Origin: Sphingobacteriales bacterium 16-39-50
GTDB lineage: Bacteria; Bacteroidota; Bacteroidia; Sphingobacteriales; Sphingobacteriaceae
DNA: 54,557 nt
Assembly: GCA_002257025.1 (NCBI GenBank)
Contig: NCHA01000019.1
Location: forward strand, 1 to 54,557
Direction of reading: 5' to 3'
Part shown: positions 6,776-16,373 of the stretch, one piece after another
Position numbering within the stretch: position 1 is the stretch's first letter
How the letters are laid out: the number at the start of each line of letters is the position of its first letter
Position numbers and translations under genes: made by a program
Notes under the pieces: model-generated
The model's input: the letters and a program-made list of their open reading frames with translations, nothing else
Databases searched by the model: none
What the model was told of the DNA's origin: nothing

Positions 6776-9277
6776 ATGAAGATGAACAAACTTTTCAGCC
6801 TTTTGGCTTTTCTGATCTTAGTAAGTATCTCTCTACCTGTTATGGCTCAGGTAAACCCTCAAAACCTGAACAATATCCGTGTCGATGAATTGAGCGATGA
6901 TCAGGTAAGAGCCTTTATGCGTCAGTTAGAAGCAAGCGGAATGGGTGATGGTCAATTGGAGCAAATGGCTCAGTCAAGGGGGATGCGTCCTGAAGAGATT
7001 AAAAAGTTAAGAGAGCGGGTTGATAAACTTAAAAATAGTGATAAACAAAAGTCCGGTCAGGGAGACCCTAAAAAAATTCAGTCTAAAACCAGTGCAGATG
7101 GAAGGCAGCTCAACTATGAAACCGATAGTTTGTCAAATCAAAGAGATCCGGAAACAGAAGCTGAAAAGGCTTTGAATGAGCTTCGATCAAAAATATTCGG
7201 TGCAGATCTTTTCAAAAACTCTAAATTAACATTTGAGCCTAATCTGAGTATTGCCACGCCTAAGAATTATGTTGTTGGTCCAAATGATGAACTGTTGATT
7301 GAAATTTATGGCAACTCTGTAGCTTCATATAATCTTAAAGTAAGTCCGGAAGGTAATATAAACATAGAATTTGTGGGAATCATTCCTGTTTCCGGACTCA
7401 GTATAGAGGCAGCAACCTCAAGAATTCGGTCGCGCTTATCAACAGTTTATAGTGGTTTGCGTAATGGAAGTACTAATCTCAATATAGCCCTTGGAAACAT
7501 TCGGAGTATCAAAGTTATACTTACCGGCGAGATCGTTAGGCCGGGAACTTATACCCTTCCATCCCTTGCTAATGTATTCAATGCTTTGTATTCTTCAGGT
7601 GGACCAACAGAGAATGGTTCCTTTAGATCGATCGAATTGATACGTGGAGGTAAGAAAATAGCCACCCTTGATATTTATGATTTCTTGATGAAAGGGGAAA
7701 TGGCTGATAATTTAAGATTACAGGATCAGGATATTATTCGCGTGCCGGTGTACGAATCGCGCATAGAAATTGTTGGGGAGGTGAAACGTCCCGGAATATT
7801 TGAATTACGCTTAACAGAGTCTTTTAAAGATTTATTAAGGTTTGCAGGTGATTTTACTGAGAATGCATTCAGAGCCAGGGTGAAGGTTTTAAGGAATACA
7901 GAAATTGAGCGTAAGATAGGCGATATCAATTCAGATAAATTTGATGCATATCAGCCCAATACCGGAGATAAGTATTTTGTAGATCGTGTACTGGAGCGCT
8001 TTGTAAATCGTGTTAGTATTGAGGGTGCAGTTTTTCGTCCAGGGGATTATGAGTTAGACCCAGGCTTAACTATTTCTCAATTAATCAATAAAGCAGAAGG
8101 TTTAAAGGAAGATGCATTTAGGCAAAGAGCCTATATCACGCGATTAAAGCCGGATAATCAAACTGAGTTGATCTCGGTTGATCTTGCGGGAGTACTGAAC
8201 GGAAGTGTAAAAGATATTCCATTGCTCAGGGAAGATGTTATTAGTGTTTCGTCTATATTCGATTTGAAAGAAGAATATGAAGTGAGTATTGATGGGGAAG
8301 TACGTGAGCCCGGAACCTTTGAATATGCAGAAAAAATGACTTTGGAAGAGTTAATTCTCAAAGCAGGCGGATTCACAGAAGCCGCAACTTCCCAAAGAGT
8401 GGAAATTTCCAGACGAGTGAAAAATAGTAATTTAACCGCTGCTGATGCAATTACTGCACAAGTTTTTCAGGTAGATATTGACAAGGATTTGAATTTCTCT
8501 AAGCCTAAATTTGAATTACAGCCCTTTGATATTATTTCAGTGAGAAGTTCTATAGGTTATGAGGTTCAGCGCCAGGTAAAGGTTGAAGGTGAGGTATTAT
8601 ATCCCGGCATGTATACCATAATAAGTAAGGATGAACGGGTCTCCGATTTGCTAAGGCGCGCCGGTGGTTTAACAGCACTTGGTTACGCAAAAGGTGCATC
8701 ATTAAAGCGTGAAGGTCCGGCAAAAACCGATCGTAAAAATGCTATTGATCAGAATGAAGAAGAGCAAAATAAAATAAATAAGCTTAATCGTTTACAGGAA
8801 AATGTAAAAGATACAGTTGGGATCAAAGTTCAGGAAGAAATATTGAAAAATGTTTATGTAGGTATAGAACTTGATAAAATACTTGAAAATCCCGGTACTC
8901 AAGCGGATTTGATACTTGAAGAAGGCGATGTCTTAAGAATCCCTAAACAATTACAAACTGTAAAAGTCAATGGAGAAGTATTGTATCCGGTTACTACTAT
9001 TTTTAGTCAGGGACGCGGCTTTAAGCATTACATTTCGCAGGGAGGAGGATTTTCCAATAGATCTTTGAAAAGGCGATCCTATGTAATTTATGCTAATGGT
9101 TCTGTAAAAAGTACTTCAAAAATATTTTTCTTTAATAATTATCCTGCAATTGCACCCGGAGCTGAGCTTTTTGTTCCTCAGAAGGTGGATAAGAGGCCTT
9201 TATCAGCTGCTGAAATCGTAGGAATTTCAAGTGGTTTGGCTTCTTTGGCGGTAATTATTTTAAATCTGGTTAAATAA
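6776..9277 (+). CDS. Wza-like outer-membrane polysaccharide export protein with six SLBB repeats
   Basis: An in-frame TTG exists at 6767, but the ATG at 6776 is preferred, giving 833 residues. A signal peptide (KLFSLLAFLILVSISLPVMA) is followed by a glutamine-rich linker and the poly-export domain (NYVVGPNDELLIEIYGNSV, about residue 165). Six SLBB-like units follow near residues 243 (LTGEIVRPGTYTL), 328 (VGEVKRPGIFEL), 410 (EGAVFRPGDYEL), 501 (DGEVREPGTFEY), 600 (EGEVLYPGMYTI) and 728 (NGEVLYPVTTIF). A hydrophobic helix ends the chain (VGISSGLASLAVIILNLV). There is no lipobox, unlike E. coli Wza, and it is more than twice Wza's length, as is usual in Bacteroidota. It should form the periplasm-spanning export channel together with the chain-length protein encoded next. 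Confidence 0.9.
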   Translation: MKMNKLFSLLAFLILVSISLPVMAQVNPQNLNNIRVDELSDDQVRAFMRQLEASGMGDGQLEQMAQSRGMRPEEIKKLRERVDKLKNSDKQKSGQGDPKKIQSKTSADGRQLNYETDSLSNQRDPETEAEKALNELRSKIFGADLFKNSKLTFEPNLSIATPKNYVVGPNDELLIEIYGNSVASYNLKVSPEGNINIEFVGIIPVSGLSIEAATSRIRSRLSTVYSGLRNGSTNLNIALGNIRSIKVILTGEIVRPGTYTLPSLANVFNALYSSGGPTENGSFRSIELIRGGKKIATLDIYDFLMKGEMADNLRLQDQDIIRVPVYESRIEIVGEVKRPGIFELRLTESFKDLLRFAGDFTENAFRARVKVLRNTEIERKIGDINSDKFDAYQPNTGDKYFVDRVLERFVNRVSIEGAVFRPGDYELDPGLTISQLINKAEGLKEDAFRQRAYITRLKPDNQTELISVDLAGVLNGSVKDIPLLREDVISVSSIFDLKEEYEVSIDGEVREPGTFEYAEKMTLEELILKAGGFTEAATSQRVEISRRVKNSNLTAADAITAQVFQVDIDKDLNFSKPKFELQPFDIISVRSSIGYEVQRQVKVEGEVLYPGMYTIISKDERVSDLLRRAGGLTALGYAKGASLKREGPAKTDRKNAIDQNEEEQNKINKLNRLQENVKDTVGIKVQEEILKNVYVGIELDKILENPGTQADLILEEGDVLRIPKQLQTVKVNGEVLYPVTTIFSQGRGFKHYISQGGGFSNRSLKRRSYVIYANGSVKSTSKIFFFNNYPAIAPGAELFVPQKVDKRPLSAAEIVGISSGLASLAVIILNLVK

Positions 9278-9320
9278 GTCCCATATTATTGATCCTTTCA
9301 AAATCAGCTGAATAATTAAG

Positions 9321-10412
9321 ATGGCAGATCCAATTAAAATACAAGATTTACGGAAAGATGAAATATCGGTGAAGGAACTTGTTATAGGAATTCATAAATG
9401 GATTGCATTCATTTTGACTAAATGGATTATTATTTTAATTATCGGATTGACAGGTGGGCTATTAGGTTACTTTTACGCAAATTATAAACGAACTATTTAT
9501 ACAGCAGAAACTACCTTTGTTCTCGAAGAAGGAAATAGCAGAAGTGGTATGCTTGGGCAACTTGGAGGTATAGCAGGGCTTGCGGGTATCAATATGGCAC
9601 AGGGTGGTGGTATTTTTCAACAGGAGAATATTATGGAATTGTATAAGTCCCGAAGCATGGTTGTAAGAACATTATTAAGCGAACATGAAATTGACGGGAA
9701 GAATCAACTACTGATTGATAGATATTTGGATTTCAACGGTATTCGTTCTTCTTGGAAGGATGACCCTAGGTTAGCTAACCTAAAGTTTAATTTAAAGTCG
9801 GATTCGGACAATCTTCGTTTACGTGATAGTGTACTTGGGGATATTGCCAAAACAATAAATTCAAGTTATCTGACTGTTAGTAATCCGGACAGGAAACTTA
9901 ATATCATAAAAGTGGAGGTAAAATCTCACGACGAAATTTTTGCTAAGGCTTTCAATGACAAAATAGTAAGTAATGTGAATGATTTTTACGTTCAAACGAA
10001 AACAAAAAAAGCCCTTGAAAATTTATCTGTACTTCAATATCAAACAGATTCAATACGTAATATATTAAATGGAGCAATTTATACGACGGCTGAAGTATCA
10101 GATGCGACCCCAAATTTAAACCCTGCTCGTCAAATTCTTAGAGCACCGGCCGAGAAGTCGCGTTTTAACGCAGAGGCAAATAAGGTGATTCTTTCACAGC
10201 TACTTCAGAACTTGGAGTTAGCCAAATTGTCACTCCGTCAGGAAACACCTTTAATTCAGCTAATAAACTTCCCAGTTTATCCACTTGAAAAAAGCAGACT
10301 AAGTAAGGTGAAAGCGGTTTTAATTGGAGTTGTTGTATTCTCAGGATTTACAGTGTTATTTTTTTCTATAGGACTAATTTATAATAGAATAATATCAAGT
10401 GATAGAATATAA
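9321..10412 (+). CDS. Wzz/Wzc-type chain-length determinant (polysaccharide co-polymerase) without kinase domain
   Basis: The 363-residue protein has one transmembrane helix near residues 30-52 ([20 protein letters not shown]) and a second near 333-356 ([20 protein letters not shown]), enclosing a large periplasmic domain. A proline-containing segment ([18 protein letters not shown]) precedes the second helix, as in the Wzz family. It ends soon after the second helix, so there is no tyrosine-kinase (Walker) domain as in Wzc. Such proteins set the length of Wzy-made polymers and dock to the outer-membrane exporter. It overlaps the next gene by 14 bases. Confidence 0.88.
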   Translation: MADPIKIQDLRKDEISVKELVIGIHKWIAFILTKWIIILIIGLTGGLLGYFYANYKRTIYTAETTFVLEEGNSRSGMLGQLGGIAGLAGINMAQGGGIFQQENIMELYKSRSMVVRTLLSEHEIDGKNQLLIDRYLDFNGIRSSWKDDPRLANLKFNLKSDSDNLRLRDSVLGDIAKTINSSYLTVSNPDRKLNIIKVEVKSHDEIFAKAFNDKIVSNVNDFYVQTKTKKALENLSVLQYQTDSIRNILNGAIYTTAEVSDATPNLNPARQILRAPAEKSRFNAEANKVILSQLLQNLELAKLSLRQETPLIQLINFPVYPLEKSRLSKVKAVLIGVVVFSGFTVLFFSIGLIYNRIISSDRI

Positions 10413-11691
10413 AATAGGAATTATTGGATTAGGGTATGTTGGTTTACCTTTAGCAGTGGAGTTTGCTAAAAAATATCAATGTGTTGGTTTTGATATTAAT
10501 CATAGAAGGATTTCAGAGCTAAGAGTTGGAGATGATCAGACTCTTGAAATTAGTAATGAACAATTAAGAGCAGTTCTTCGTGATTCGCACTTTGAACATT
10601 CCTTGGGACTTGTGTGTTCGGATGAACCAGAGTCGATTTCCAATTGTAATGTTTTTATTGTTACTGTGCCAACACCCACAGATAAAAATAATAGACCAGT
10701 TCTGAGCCCACTCTATAAAGCTAGTGAATCTGTAGGGAAAGTTTTAAAAAGAGGTGATATTGTGGTCTATGAGTCAACAGTATATCCAGGTGTTACAGAA
10801 GATGAATGTGTCCCTATTTTGGAGAAAGTATCTGGACTCAAGTTCAATATAGACTTTTTTGCAGGATACTCGCCTGAGCGTATCAACCCGGGTGACAAGG
10901 AGCATACTGTAAGTAAAATATTGAAAGTTACTTCAGGTTCAACTCCTGAAATTGCTGAAGTAATTGACCAAATTTACAAAAGTATAATTTTGGCAGGCAC
11001 TCATAAAGCACCTAATATTAAGGTCGCGGAAGCTGCGAAAGTGATTGAAAATTCCCAGCGAGATATAAATATTGCCTTTGTGAATGAACTCTCCAAAATT
11101 TTCAGATTATTGGGTATTGATACAAATGATGTTTTAGAAGCAGCTGGAACAAAATGGAATTTTTTGAAGTTTAGACCAGGGCTAGTAGGTGGTCATTGCA
11201 TAGGGGTTGATCCATATTATCTTGCTCAAAAAGCCCAAGAAGTTGGATATCATCCTGAGATAATTCTTGCGGGCCGGCGCCTAAATGACGGGATGGGGGA
11301 GTATATAGCTCATGAAGTTTTTAAACTTATGATTAAAAAAGATGTACCAGTTAAGGAAGCAAAAGTTTTAATGATGGGAATTACATTTAAAGAGAATTGC
11401 CCTGATGTCAGAAATACAAAAGTTGTGGATATCATTAAAGTTCTTAAAGAATATAGTATTGAAATAACTTTGTGGGATCCTTGGGCTAATCCTGAAGAAG
11501 TGATGCATGAATATGGATTGGTTTGCCATAACGTGCTTCCAAATAAAGTTAAAGATTTCGATGGGGCAATTCTAGCAGTTGCGCACGAGGAGTTTATGAA
11601 AGTTGACATCAAATCACTTGTAAAACCGAATTCCATTATATATGATGTTAAGTCCATTTTAGCCAAAGACAAGGTCGATGGTAGATTATAA
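10399..11691 (+). CDS. UDP-N-acetylhexosamine 6-dehydrogenase, TviB/WbpO/WbpA type
   Basis: The 430-residue protein oxidises C6 of a UDP-HexNAc to the uronic acid with two NAD+. It has the N-terminal Rossmann motif [16 protein letters not shown], the conserved [11 protein letters not shown] and [11 protein letters not shown] segments, the linker helix lysine region ([20 protein letters not shown]) and the catalytic cysteine in [18 protein letters not shown]. The sequence resembles TviB/WbpO more than UDP-glucose dehydrogenases. The start codon is GTG at 10399, inside the end of the preceding gene. The downstream WbpE-, WbpD- and WbpB-like genes imply that its UDP-HexNAcA product is oxidised and aminated at C3. 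Confidence 0.92.
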   Translation: MIEYKIGIIGLGYVGLPLAVEFAKKYQCVGFDINHRRISELRVGDDQTLEISNEQLRAVLRDSHFEHSLGLVCSDEPESISNCNVFIVTVPTPTDKNNRPVLSPLYKASESVGKVLKRGDIVVYESTVYPGVTEDECVPILEKVSGLKFNIDFFAGYSPERINPGDKEHTVSKILKVTSGSTPEIAEVIDQIYKSIILAGTHKAPNIKVAEAAKVIENSQRDINIAFVNELSKIFRLLGIDTNDVLEAAGTKWNFLKFRPGLVGGHCIGVDPYYLAQKAQEVGYHPEIILAGRRLNDGMGEYIAHEVFKLMIKKDVPVKEAKVLMMGITFKENCPDVRNTKVVDIIKVLKEYSIEITLWDPWANPEEVMHEYGLVCHNVLPNKVKDFDGAILAVAHEEFMKVDIKSLVKPNSIIYDVKSILAKDKVDGRL

Positions 11692-12673
11692 TATGCTTGA
11701 GAGTACTAATAAAATCAATTTGGCGCAACATAGCTTTCTTGTTACGGGTGGAGCGGGTTTTATTGGATCTAATCTAGTAGAATTTCTAATGGATAATGAT
11801 GCGAAATTTGTCAGAGTACTTGACAATTTTTCGACTGGGAATCTTGATAATATAAAAAAATTCTTCACTTCACCTCGATTTGAGCTGTTGACCGGGGATA
11901 TACGTGATATTGAAACTTGTAAAAAAGCTGTTGTTTCGATTGATTATGTTTCTCATCAGGCTGCATTGGGATCGGTTCCCAGATCAATATCTGATCCTTT
12001 GACAACTAATGAAGTAAATATTTCAGGGTTTCTAAACGTTCTGAACGTAATCAAAAATTCTCAAGTAAAAAAGCTTGTTTATGCAGCTTCTTCATCTACA
12101 TATGGTGACAGTTTATCATTGCCTAAGGTAGAAAATACAATTGGAAAGCCCCTGTCACCATATGCAGTAACTAAATTTGTTAATGAACTATATGCGCAGG
12201 TATTTGCCGATTTATACAAAATTAATTCAATTGGACTGAGGTATTTTAATGTATTTGGACCCAAACAAAATCCAGATGGTGAGTATGCGGCCGTGATTCC
12301 GCTATTCATGAAATCAGTGCTTTCTAATACAGCACCATATATTAACGGAGATGGAGAGCAGACCAGAGATTTTACATTTGTTCAGAATGCCGTTCACGCG
12401 AATATCCAAGCCCTAATGTCTAAGACAAAGGGCCACGAAGTGATTAATATTGCATTTGGGGAAAGAACATCCTTAAACCAGTTATGGAAGTATATTTCCG
12501 AAATAGGTAATTCGAAGCTTGACCCACTCTATAGATCAAGCCGATTGGGAGATGTTAGAGACAGTCTTGCAGATATTTCTAAAGCAAAAGAATTAATAAA
12601 TTACAACCCTACCGTTTCGATTCAGCAGGGACTGAAGACAACATTTGATTGGTACCTGGCGCATGGAAAATAA
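11678..12673 (+). CDS. UDP-N-acetylglucosamine(uronate) 4-epimerase, WbpP/TviC type
   Basis: This extended SDR of 331 residues has an NAD motif ([18 protein letters not shown]), the segment [19 protein letters not shown] that is characteristic of the WbpP/TviC group, the catalytic SSSTYGD and [12 protein letters not shown], and the C-terminal [20 protein letters not shown]. It inverts C4 of UDP-GlcNAc or its uronic acid. A second ATG at 11693 lies just after the stop of the previous gene. The one at 11678 is kept because AAGG lies a few bases before it. The pairing with the dehydrogenase suggests a galacto-configured acidic sugar (inference). Confidence 0.88.
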   Translation: MVDYNMLESTNKINLAQHSFLVTGGAGFIGSNLVEFLMDNDAKFVRVLDNFSTGNLDNIKKFFTSPRFELLTGDIRDIETCKKAVVSIDYVSHQAALGSVPRSISDPLTTNEVNISGFLNVLNVIKNSQVKKLVYAASSSTYGDSLSLPKVENTIGKPLSPYAVTKFVNELYAQVFADLYKINSIGLRYFNVFGPKQNPDGEYAAVIPLFMKSVLSNTAPYINGDGEQTRDFTFVQNAVHANIQALMSKTKGHEVINIAFGERTSLNQLWKYISEIGNSKLDPLYRSSRLGDVRDSLADISKAKELINYNPTVSIQQGLKTTFDWYLAHGK

Positions 12674-13796
12674 AATTCAAATGGTTGACCTACAAGGTCA
12701 GTACAGGAAAATAAAGGATAAAATTGACGAAGCTATTGTTAGTGTTATCCATGAAGGAGTTTTTATAAATGGGAATGAAGTAAAAGAGTTCGCGTTAGAA
12801 TTAGCCAATTACAATTCTGTAAAAAATGTGATTACTTGTGCAAATGGTACAGATGCTCTTCAGATAGCAATGATGGCTCTGGATTTTAAGCATGGTGATG
12901 AAATTATTGTACCTGCATTTACTTACGTAGCAACTGTAGAGGTTATTTCTTTATTGGGACTTACACCGGTTTTTATAGATGTTCTTCCAGGCACTTTTGA
13001 ATTGGATGCTACTCAGCTTAAATCTAAGATAACCAGTAGAACTGTTTGTATTGTCCCAGTGCACCTTTATGGTCAATGCTCCAATATGGAGGAAATTCTA
13101 AAGGTGGCAAAAGAAAATAACTTAAGAGTCATTGAAGATGTTGCTCAGGCACTTGGGTCTGAATATACTTTTAGAAGCGGTTTAAAACAAAAAGCCGGGA
13201 CTATTGGTGACATTGGCACAACCTCTTTTTTTCCTTCGAAAAACCTGGGTTGTTATGGGGATGGGGGCGCAATCATGACTAATGATTCCGAACTAGCTCA
13301 AAAGATACGAATGATCGCCAATCATGGTCAAAAAGAAAAATATATCCACGAAGTTGTCGGTGTAAACTCTCGTTTGGACACTATCCAAGCAGCTATCCTC
13401 CGCATAAAACTTTCTTATCTTAATGAATATAATAAAGCCAGAAACTCCGTTGCAGAAAGATATGATAAGGCATTCGAAGGCCTTACAGACATTTTAATTC
13501 CAGAGCGCGCAACTTTTTCTACACATGTATTTCACCAGTATACTGTCAAAGTTAAAAGTGGTTCAAGAGACGAACTCAAGAAATTTCTTCAAAGTAAAAA
13601 TATTCCCTCAATGATTTATTACCCTCTTCCTTTACATCTTCAAAAAGCGTATCGAGGTTATGGGTACCCAGAGGGAAGTTTCCCTGTCTCAGAGCGCCTA
13701 TGTGAACAAGTACTTTCTCTACCTATTCATTCAGAGATGAAGGAGGATCAGCAAGCTTTTATAATTGATAACATATTTAATTTTTTCAATGTCTGA
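12663..13796 (+). CDS. wbpE: UDP-2-acetamido-2-deoxy-3-oxo-hexuronate 3-aminotransferase, WbpE family
   Basis: This is a DegT/DnrJ/EryC1-type PLP enzyme of 377 residues, counted from the ATG at 12663 (a TTG lies upstream at 12645). The hallmark of the WbpE/3-aminotransferase group is seen: TSFFPSKNLGCYGDGGAIMT, with the PLP lysine inside SKNLG. It starts IQMVDLQGQYRKIKDKI, the usual opening of the group. It would transfer the amine of glutamate to the 3-keto sugar made by the WbpB-like oxidase, giving alpha-ketoglutarate. It overlaps both neighbours, so coupling with the epimerase and the acetyltransferase is likely. The order E-D-B differs from the Pseudomonas wbp order. Confidence 0.9.
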   Translation: MENKIQMVDLQGQYRKIKDKIDEAIVSVIHEGVFINGNEVKEFALELANYNSVKNVITCANGTDALQIAMMALDFKHGDEIIVPAFTYVATVEVISLLGLTPVFIDVLPGTFELDATQLKSKITSRTVCIVPVHLYGQCSNMEEILKVAKENNLRVIEDVAQALGSEYTFRSGLKQKAGTIGDIGTTSFFPSKNLGCYGDGGAIMTNDSELAQKIRMIANHGQKEKYIHEVVGVNSRLDTIQAAILRIKLSYLNEYNKARNSVAERYDKAFEGLTDILIPERATFSTHVFHQYTVKVKSGSRDELKKFLQSKNIPSMIYYPLPLHLQKAYRGYGYPEGSFPVSERLCEQVLSLPIHSEMKEDQQAFIIDNIFNFFNV

Positions 13797-14379
13797 TACA
13801 CTTTTTTTTGCGCATGAAACCGCTGTAATTGACGAAGGATGTAAAATATCCAGAGGAGTAAAGATTTGGCACTTTAGTCATCTTATGACTGCATGCGAAA
13901 TTGGCCCAGATTGTAACATCGGGCAAAACGTAGTAATCTCACCACGGGTTGTTTTGGGAAAAAACGTAAAGGTCCAGAATAATGTCTCAATATATGAAGG
14001 TGTAACTTGCGAGGATGATGTTTTTTTGGGCCCCTCAATGGTATTTACTAATGTTATTAATCCTAGAAGTGCTGTTAACAGGAGAGGTATTTACACTAAA
14101 ACACATGTGGCTAAAGGTGCGACAATAGGTGCCAATGCAACTATTGTTTGTGGACATGATATTGGAAAATATGCTTTAATTGGAGCCGGATCTGTTGTTA
14201 CCAAAACTGTACCTGCATATGCACTTGTTGTCGGAAATCCAGCTACGCAGATTGGATGGGTAAGTGAATATGGTCATAGACTTGTGTTTGATAATGAATC
14301 TGTTGGTGTTTGCCCTGAGAGTGGGGATAAGTATAAGCTAGTAAATAACAATGTAGAAAAGATATCTAATGCTTCCTAG
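13789..14379 (+). CDS. wbpD: UDP-2-acetamido-3-amino-hexuronate N-acetyltransferase, WbpD family
   Basis: A left-handed beta-helix acetyltransferase of 196 residues, starting at the ATG at 13789 (MSDTLFFAHETAVIDEG). The hexapeptide turns run through the whole chain (KISRGVKIWHFSHLM, IGPDCNIGQNVVISP, VLGKNVKVQNNVSIYEGV), followed by the WbpD-typical FTNVINPRSAVNRRG and the C-terminal ALVVGNPATQIGWVSEYG. It would acetylate the 3-amino group to give a UDP-2,3-diacetamido-2,3-dideoxyuronic acid. It overlaps the wbpE stop by eight bases and the next gene by eleven. Confidence 0.92.
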   Translation: MSDTLFFAHETAVIDEGCKISRGVKIWHFSHLMTACEIGPDCNIGQNVVISPRVVLGKNVKVQNNVSIYEGVTCEDDVFLGPSMVFTNVINPRSAVNRRGIYTKTHVAKGATIGANATIVCGHDIGKYALIGAGSVVTKTVPAYALVVGNPATQIGWVSEYGHRLVFDNESVGVCPESGDKYKLVNNNVEKISNAS

Positions 14380-15388
14380 TGATAAAATAAAGTTTGCTGT
14401 TATTGGTTGTGGACATATTGGTAAACGCCATGCAGAGATGATTAGTCGTAACGCAGAAAGTGAATTAGTTGCCTTGATAGACATAAAGGAAAAGGAAGAT
14501 CTTCATATAAATGAGTATAATGTACCTTTCTTTAATAGCCTTGACGAATTTTTTAAGGCAAAACCAGAAGTGGATGTAATTAATATTGCAACACCGAACG
14601 GGTATCATGCTGAACAAGCATTGCGTTGTCTTGAAGAGAGAAAGCACGTTGTGATTGAAAAGCCTATGGCTTTAAATAAACATGATGCTGAAAGAATAAT
14701 ATTTAAGGCACTAAATGTACACAGACATGTTTTTGCAGTAATGCAAAATAGATATTCCCCTCCAAGCATATGGATCAAAGAGTTAATTGAAGCTGGTACA
14801 CTTGGAAAAATTTTTCTAGTACAATTAAATTGTTATTGGAATCGCGATAGCAGGTACTATAAGCCTGATAGTTGGCATGGGAAAGAAAAGTTGGATGGAG
14901 GGACACTATTTACTCAGTTTTCACACTTTATTGACATTATGTATTGGCTTTTTGGCGATATACATAATATCCAATCAAAATTTAGTGATTTTAATCATCA
15001 AGACTTGACTGATTTTGAAGATAGTGGTTTTATTAGTTTCGACTTCGTTGATGGAGGAATGGGTTGCTTAAACTATTCTACTTCAATTTGGAATCAAAAT
15101 CTTGAGAGTTCAATGACTATCATCTCTGAGAATGGCTCTATAAAAATAGGTGGTCAATATATGAATGAGGTTGAGTATTGTCATGTAAAGGACTATGAGA
15201 TGCCTAAATTGGCAGCTACAAATCCAGGAAATGATTATGGAGCTTATAAGGGATCCGCTGCAAATCATCATTATGTTATCGAGAATGTAATAGATGTAAT
15301 AAAATCACGAGGTCCAATTAGTACAAATGCAATGGAGGGTCTTAAAGTAGTTGATATTATTGAGAGAATTTATAAAGGAAAAAAATAA
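14369..15388 (+). CDS. wbpB: UDP-N-acetyl-hexuronate 3-dehydrogenase, WbpB family (Gfo/Idh/MocA)
   Basis: The 339-residue oxidoreductase has the NAD motif FAVIGCGHIGKRHAEM near residue 9 and the family's EKP triplet at residues 97-99 (HVVIEKPMAL). The C-terminal half has the substrate-binding DGGTLFTQFSHFIDIMYWLF. WbpB/WlbA enzymes oxidise C3 of UDP-HexNAcA. From published work on that family, the tightly bound NADH is re-oxidised by alpha-ketoglutarate, releasing L-2-hydroxyglutarate. That matters here, because an L-2-hydroxyglutarate oxidase is encoded two genes downstream. The start ATG at 14369 lies inside the wbpD stop region. Confidence 0.9.
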   Translation: MLPSDKIKFAVIGCGHIGKRHAEMISRNAESELVALIDIKEKEDLHINEYNVPFFNSLDEFFKAKPEVDVINIATPNGYHAEQALRCLEERKHVVIEKPMALNKHDAERIIFKALNVHRHVFAVMQNRYSPPSIWIKELIEAGTLGKIFLVQLNCYWNRDSRYYKPDSWHGKEKLDGGTLFTQFSHFIDIMYWLFGDIHNIQSKFSDFNHQDLTDFEDSGFISFDFVDGGMGCLNYSTSIWNQNLESSMTIISENGSIKIGGQYMNEVEYCHVKDYEMPKLAATNPGNDYGAYKGSAANHHYVIENVIDVIKSRGPISTNAMEGLKVVDIIERIYKGKK

Positions 15389-15392
15389 GCAT

Positions 15393-16373
15393 ATGGATTT
15401 AAAAGATTCGAAAATTTTGGTTATTGGTGGTGCTGGTTTCATTGGCAGTTTCGTAGTTTCTGAACTTCTCAAGGAGGAAGTGGCAGAGGTAGTGGTTTAT
15501 GACAACTTTGCACGTGGTGAAAAGGATTACTTAATAGAACAGCTTAAAGACAAACGCTGTAGTATTTTTCCAATAGGTGGCGATATACGCGATTTGGATA
15601 TACTAGATGCCGCTGTGCGGGGAAAAGATTTTGTAGTTAGTTTGGCAGCTATGTGGTTGTTACATTGTAAAGATTATCCGCGTACAGCCTTTGAAGTAAA
15701 CATTGCCGGTACTTTTAATGTATTAGAGGCCTGTGTGAAACATAAGGTGAAAAAATTGATTTGGTCTTCATCGGCCTCAGTTTATGGTGATGCCGTTGAA
15801 TTACCCATGACCGAAAATCATCCTTTTAATAATAAAAATTTCTATGGTGCTACTAAACTTGCAGGTGAAGCCATGGCAACCGCATTTAATGACCGCTACG
15901 GTTTGCCTGTGGTTGGTTTGCGTTATATGAATGTATACGGACCACACCAGGATCAAACAGCTGCCTATACCGGTGTGGTACCAATCATGCTCAATAAAAT
16001 CGAAGCCAATGAGCCGCCTGTAATTAACGGTGACGGTAGCCAGGCTTATGATTTTATTTACGTTGAAGATGTAGCTCGTTGTAATGTAGATGCACTTAAA
16101 AGTGATGTAAATTTTGGCATGTACAATGTGGGAACCGAGGTACAAACCTCAATCAAAGAACTATGTGATTTGATTTTGGAACTAAAAAAATCAGATTTAA
16201 AGGTAATTTACAAACCTTATTCAGCTGATGATGCGAGATCCTTGGTTCAGAACCGGATTGGATCGCGTGTAAAAGCCGAAAATGAATTGGGCTTTTTGTA
16301 TAAATACAGCCTGAGAGAAGGTCTCCAGAAATTAATCGATTGGAGAATTGCCACAGGAACCGACAAAGCATGA
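15393..16373 (+). CDS. NAD-dependent sugar epimerase/dehydratase (SDR), substrate unknown
   Basis: The 326-residue protein is counted from the ATG at 15393; an upstream TTG would add 14 residues of unlikely sequence. It is an extended SDR with [18 protein letters not shown], the distinctive SLAAMWLLHCKDYPRTAF, SSSASVYGD and NFYGATKLAGEAMA as active-site segments. GLRYMNVYGPHQDQTAAYTG and VINGDGSQAYDFIYVEDVA make up the C-terminal binding part. Catalytic Ser-Tyr-Lys are present. The substrate cannot be named; together with the aminotransferase two genes on it may form a further amino sugar. From about here to 18738 the DNA is noticeably richer in G+C than the genes before it. Confidence 0.8.
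   Translation: MDLKDSKILVIGGAGFIGSFVVSELLKEEVAEVVVYDNFARGEKDYLIEQLKDKRCSIFPIGGDIRDLDILDAAVRGKDFVVSLAAMWLLHCKDYPRTAFEVNIAGTFNVLEACVKHKVKKLIWSSSASVYGDAVELPMTENHPFNNKNFYGATKLAGEAMATAFNDRYGLPVVGLRYMNVYGPHQDQTAAYTGVVPIMLNKIEANEPPVINGDGSQAYDFIYVEDVARCNVDALKSDVNFGMYNVGTEVQTSIKELCDLILELKKSDLKVIYKPYSADDARSLVQNRIGSRVKAENELGFLYKYSLREGLQKLIDWRIATGTDKA

Noticed and set aside
9321..10412. Wzc-type tyrosine kinase
   Set aside because: The protein ends just after the second transmembrane helix and no Walker motifs are present.
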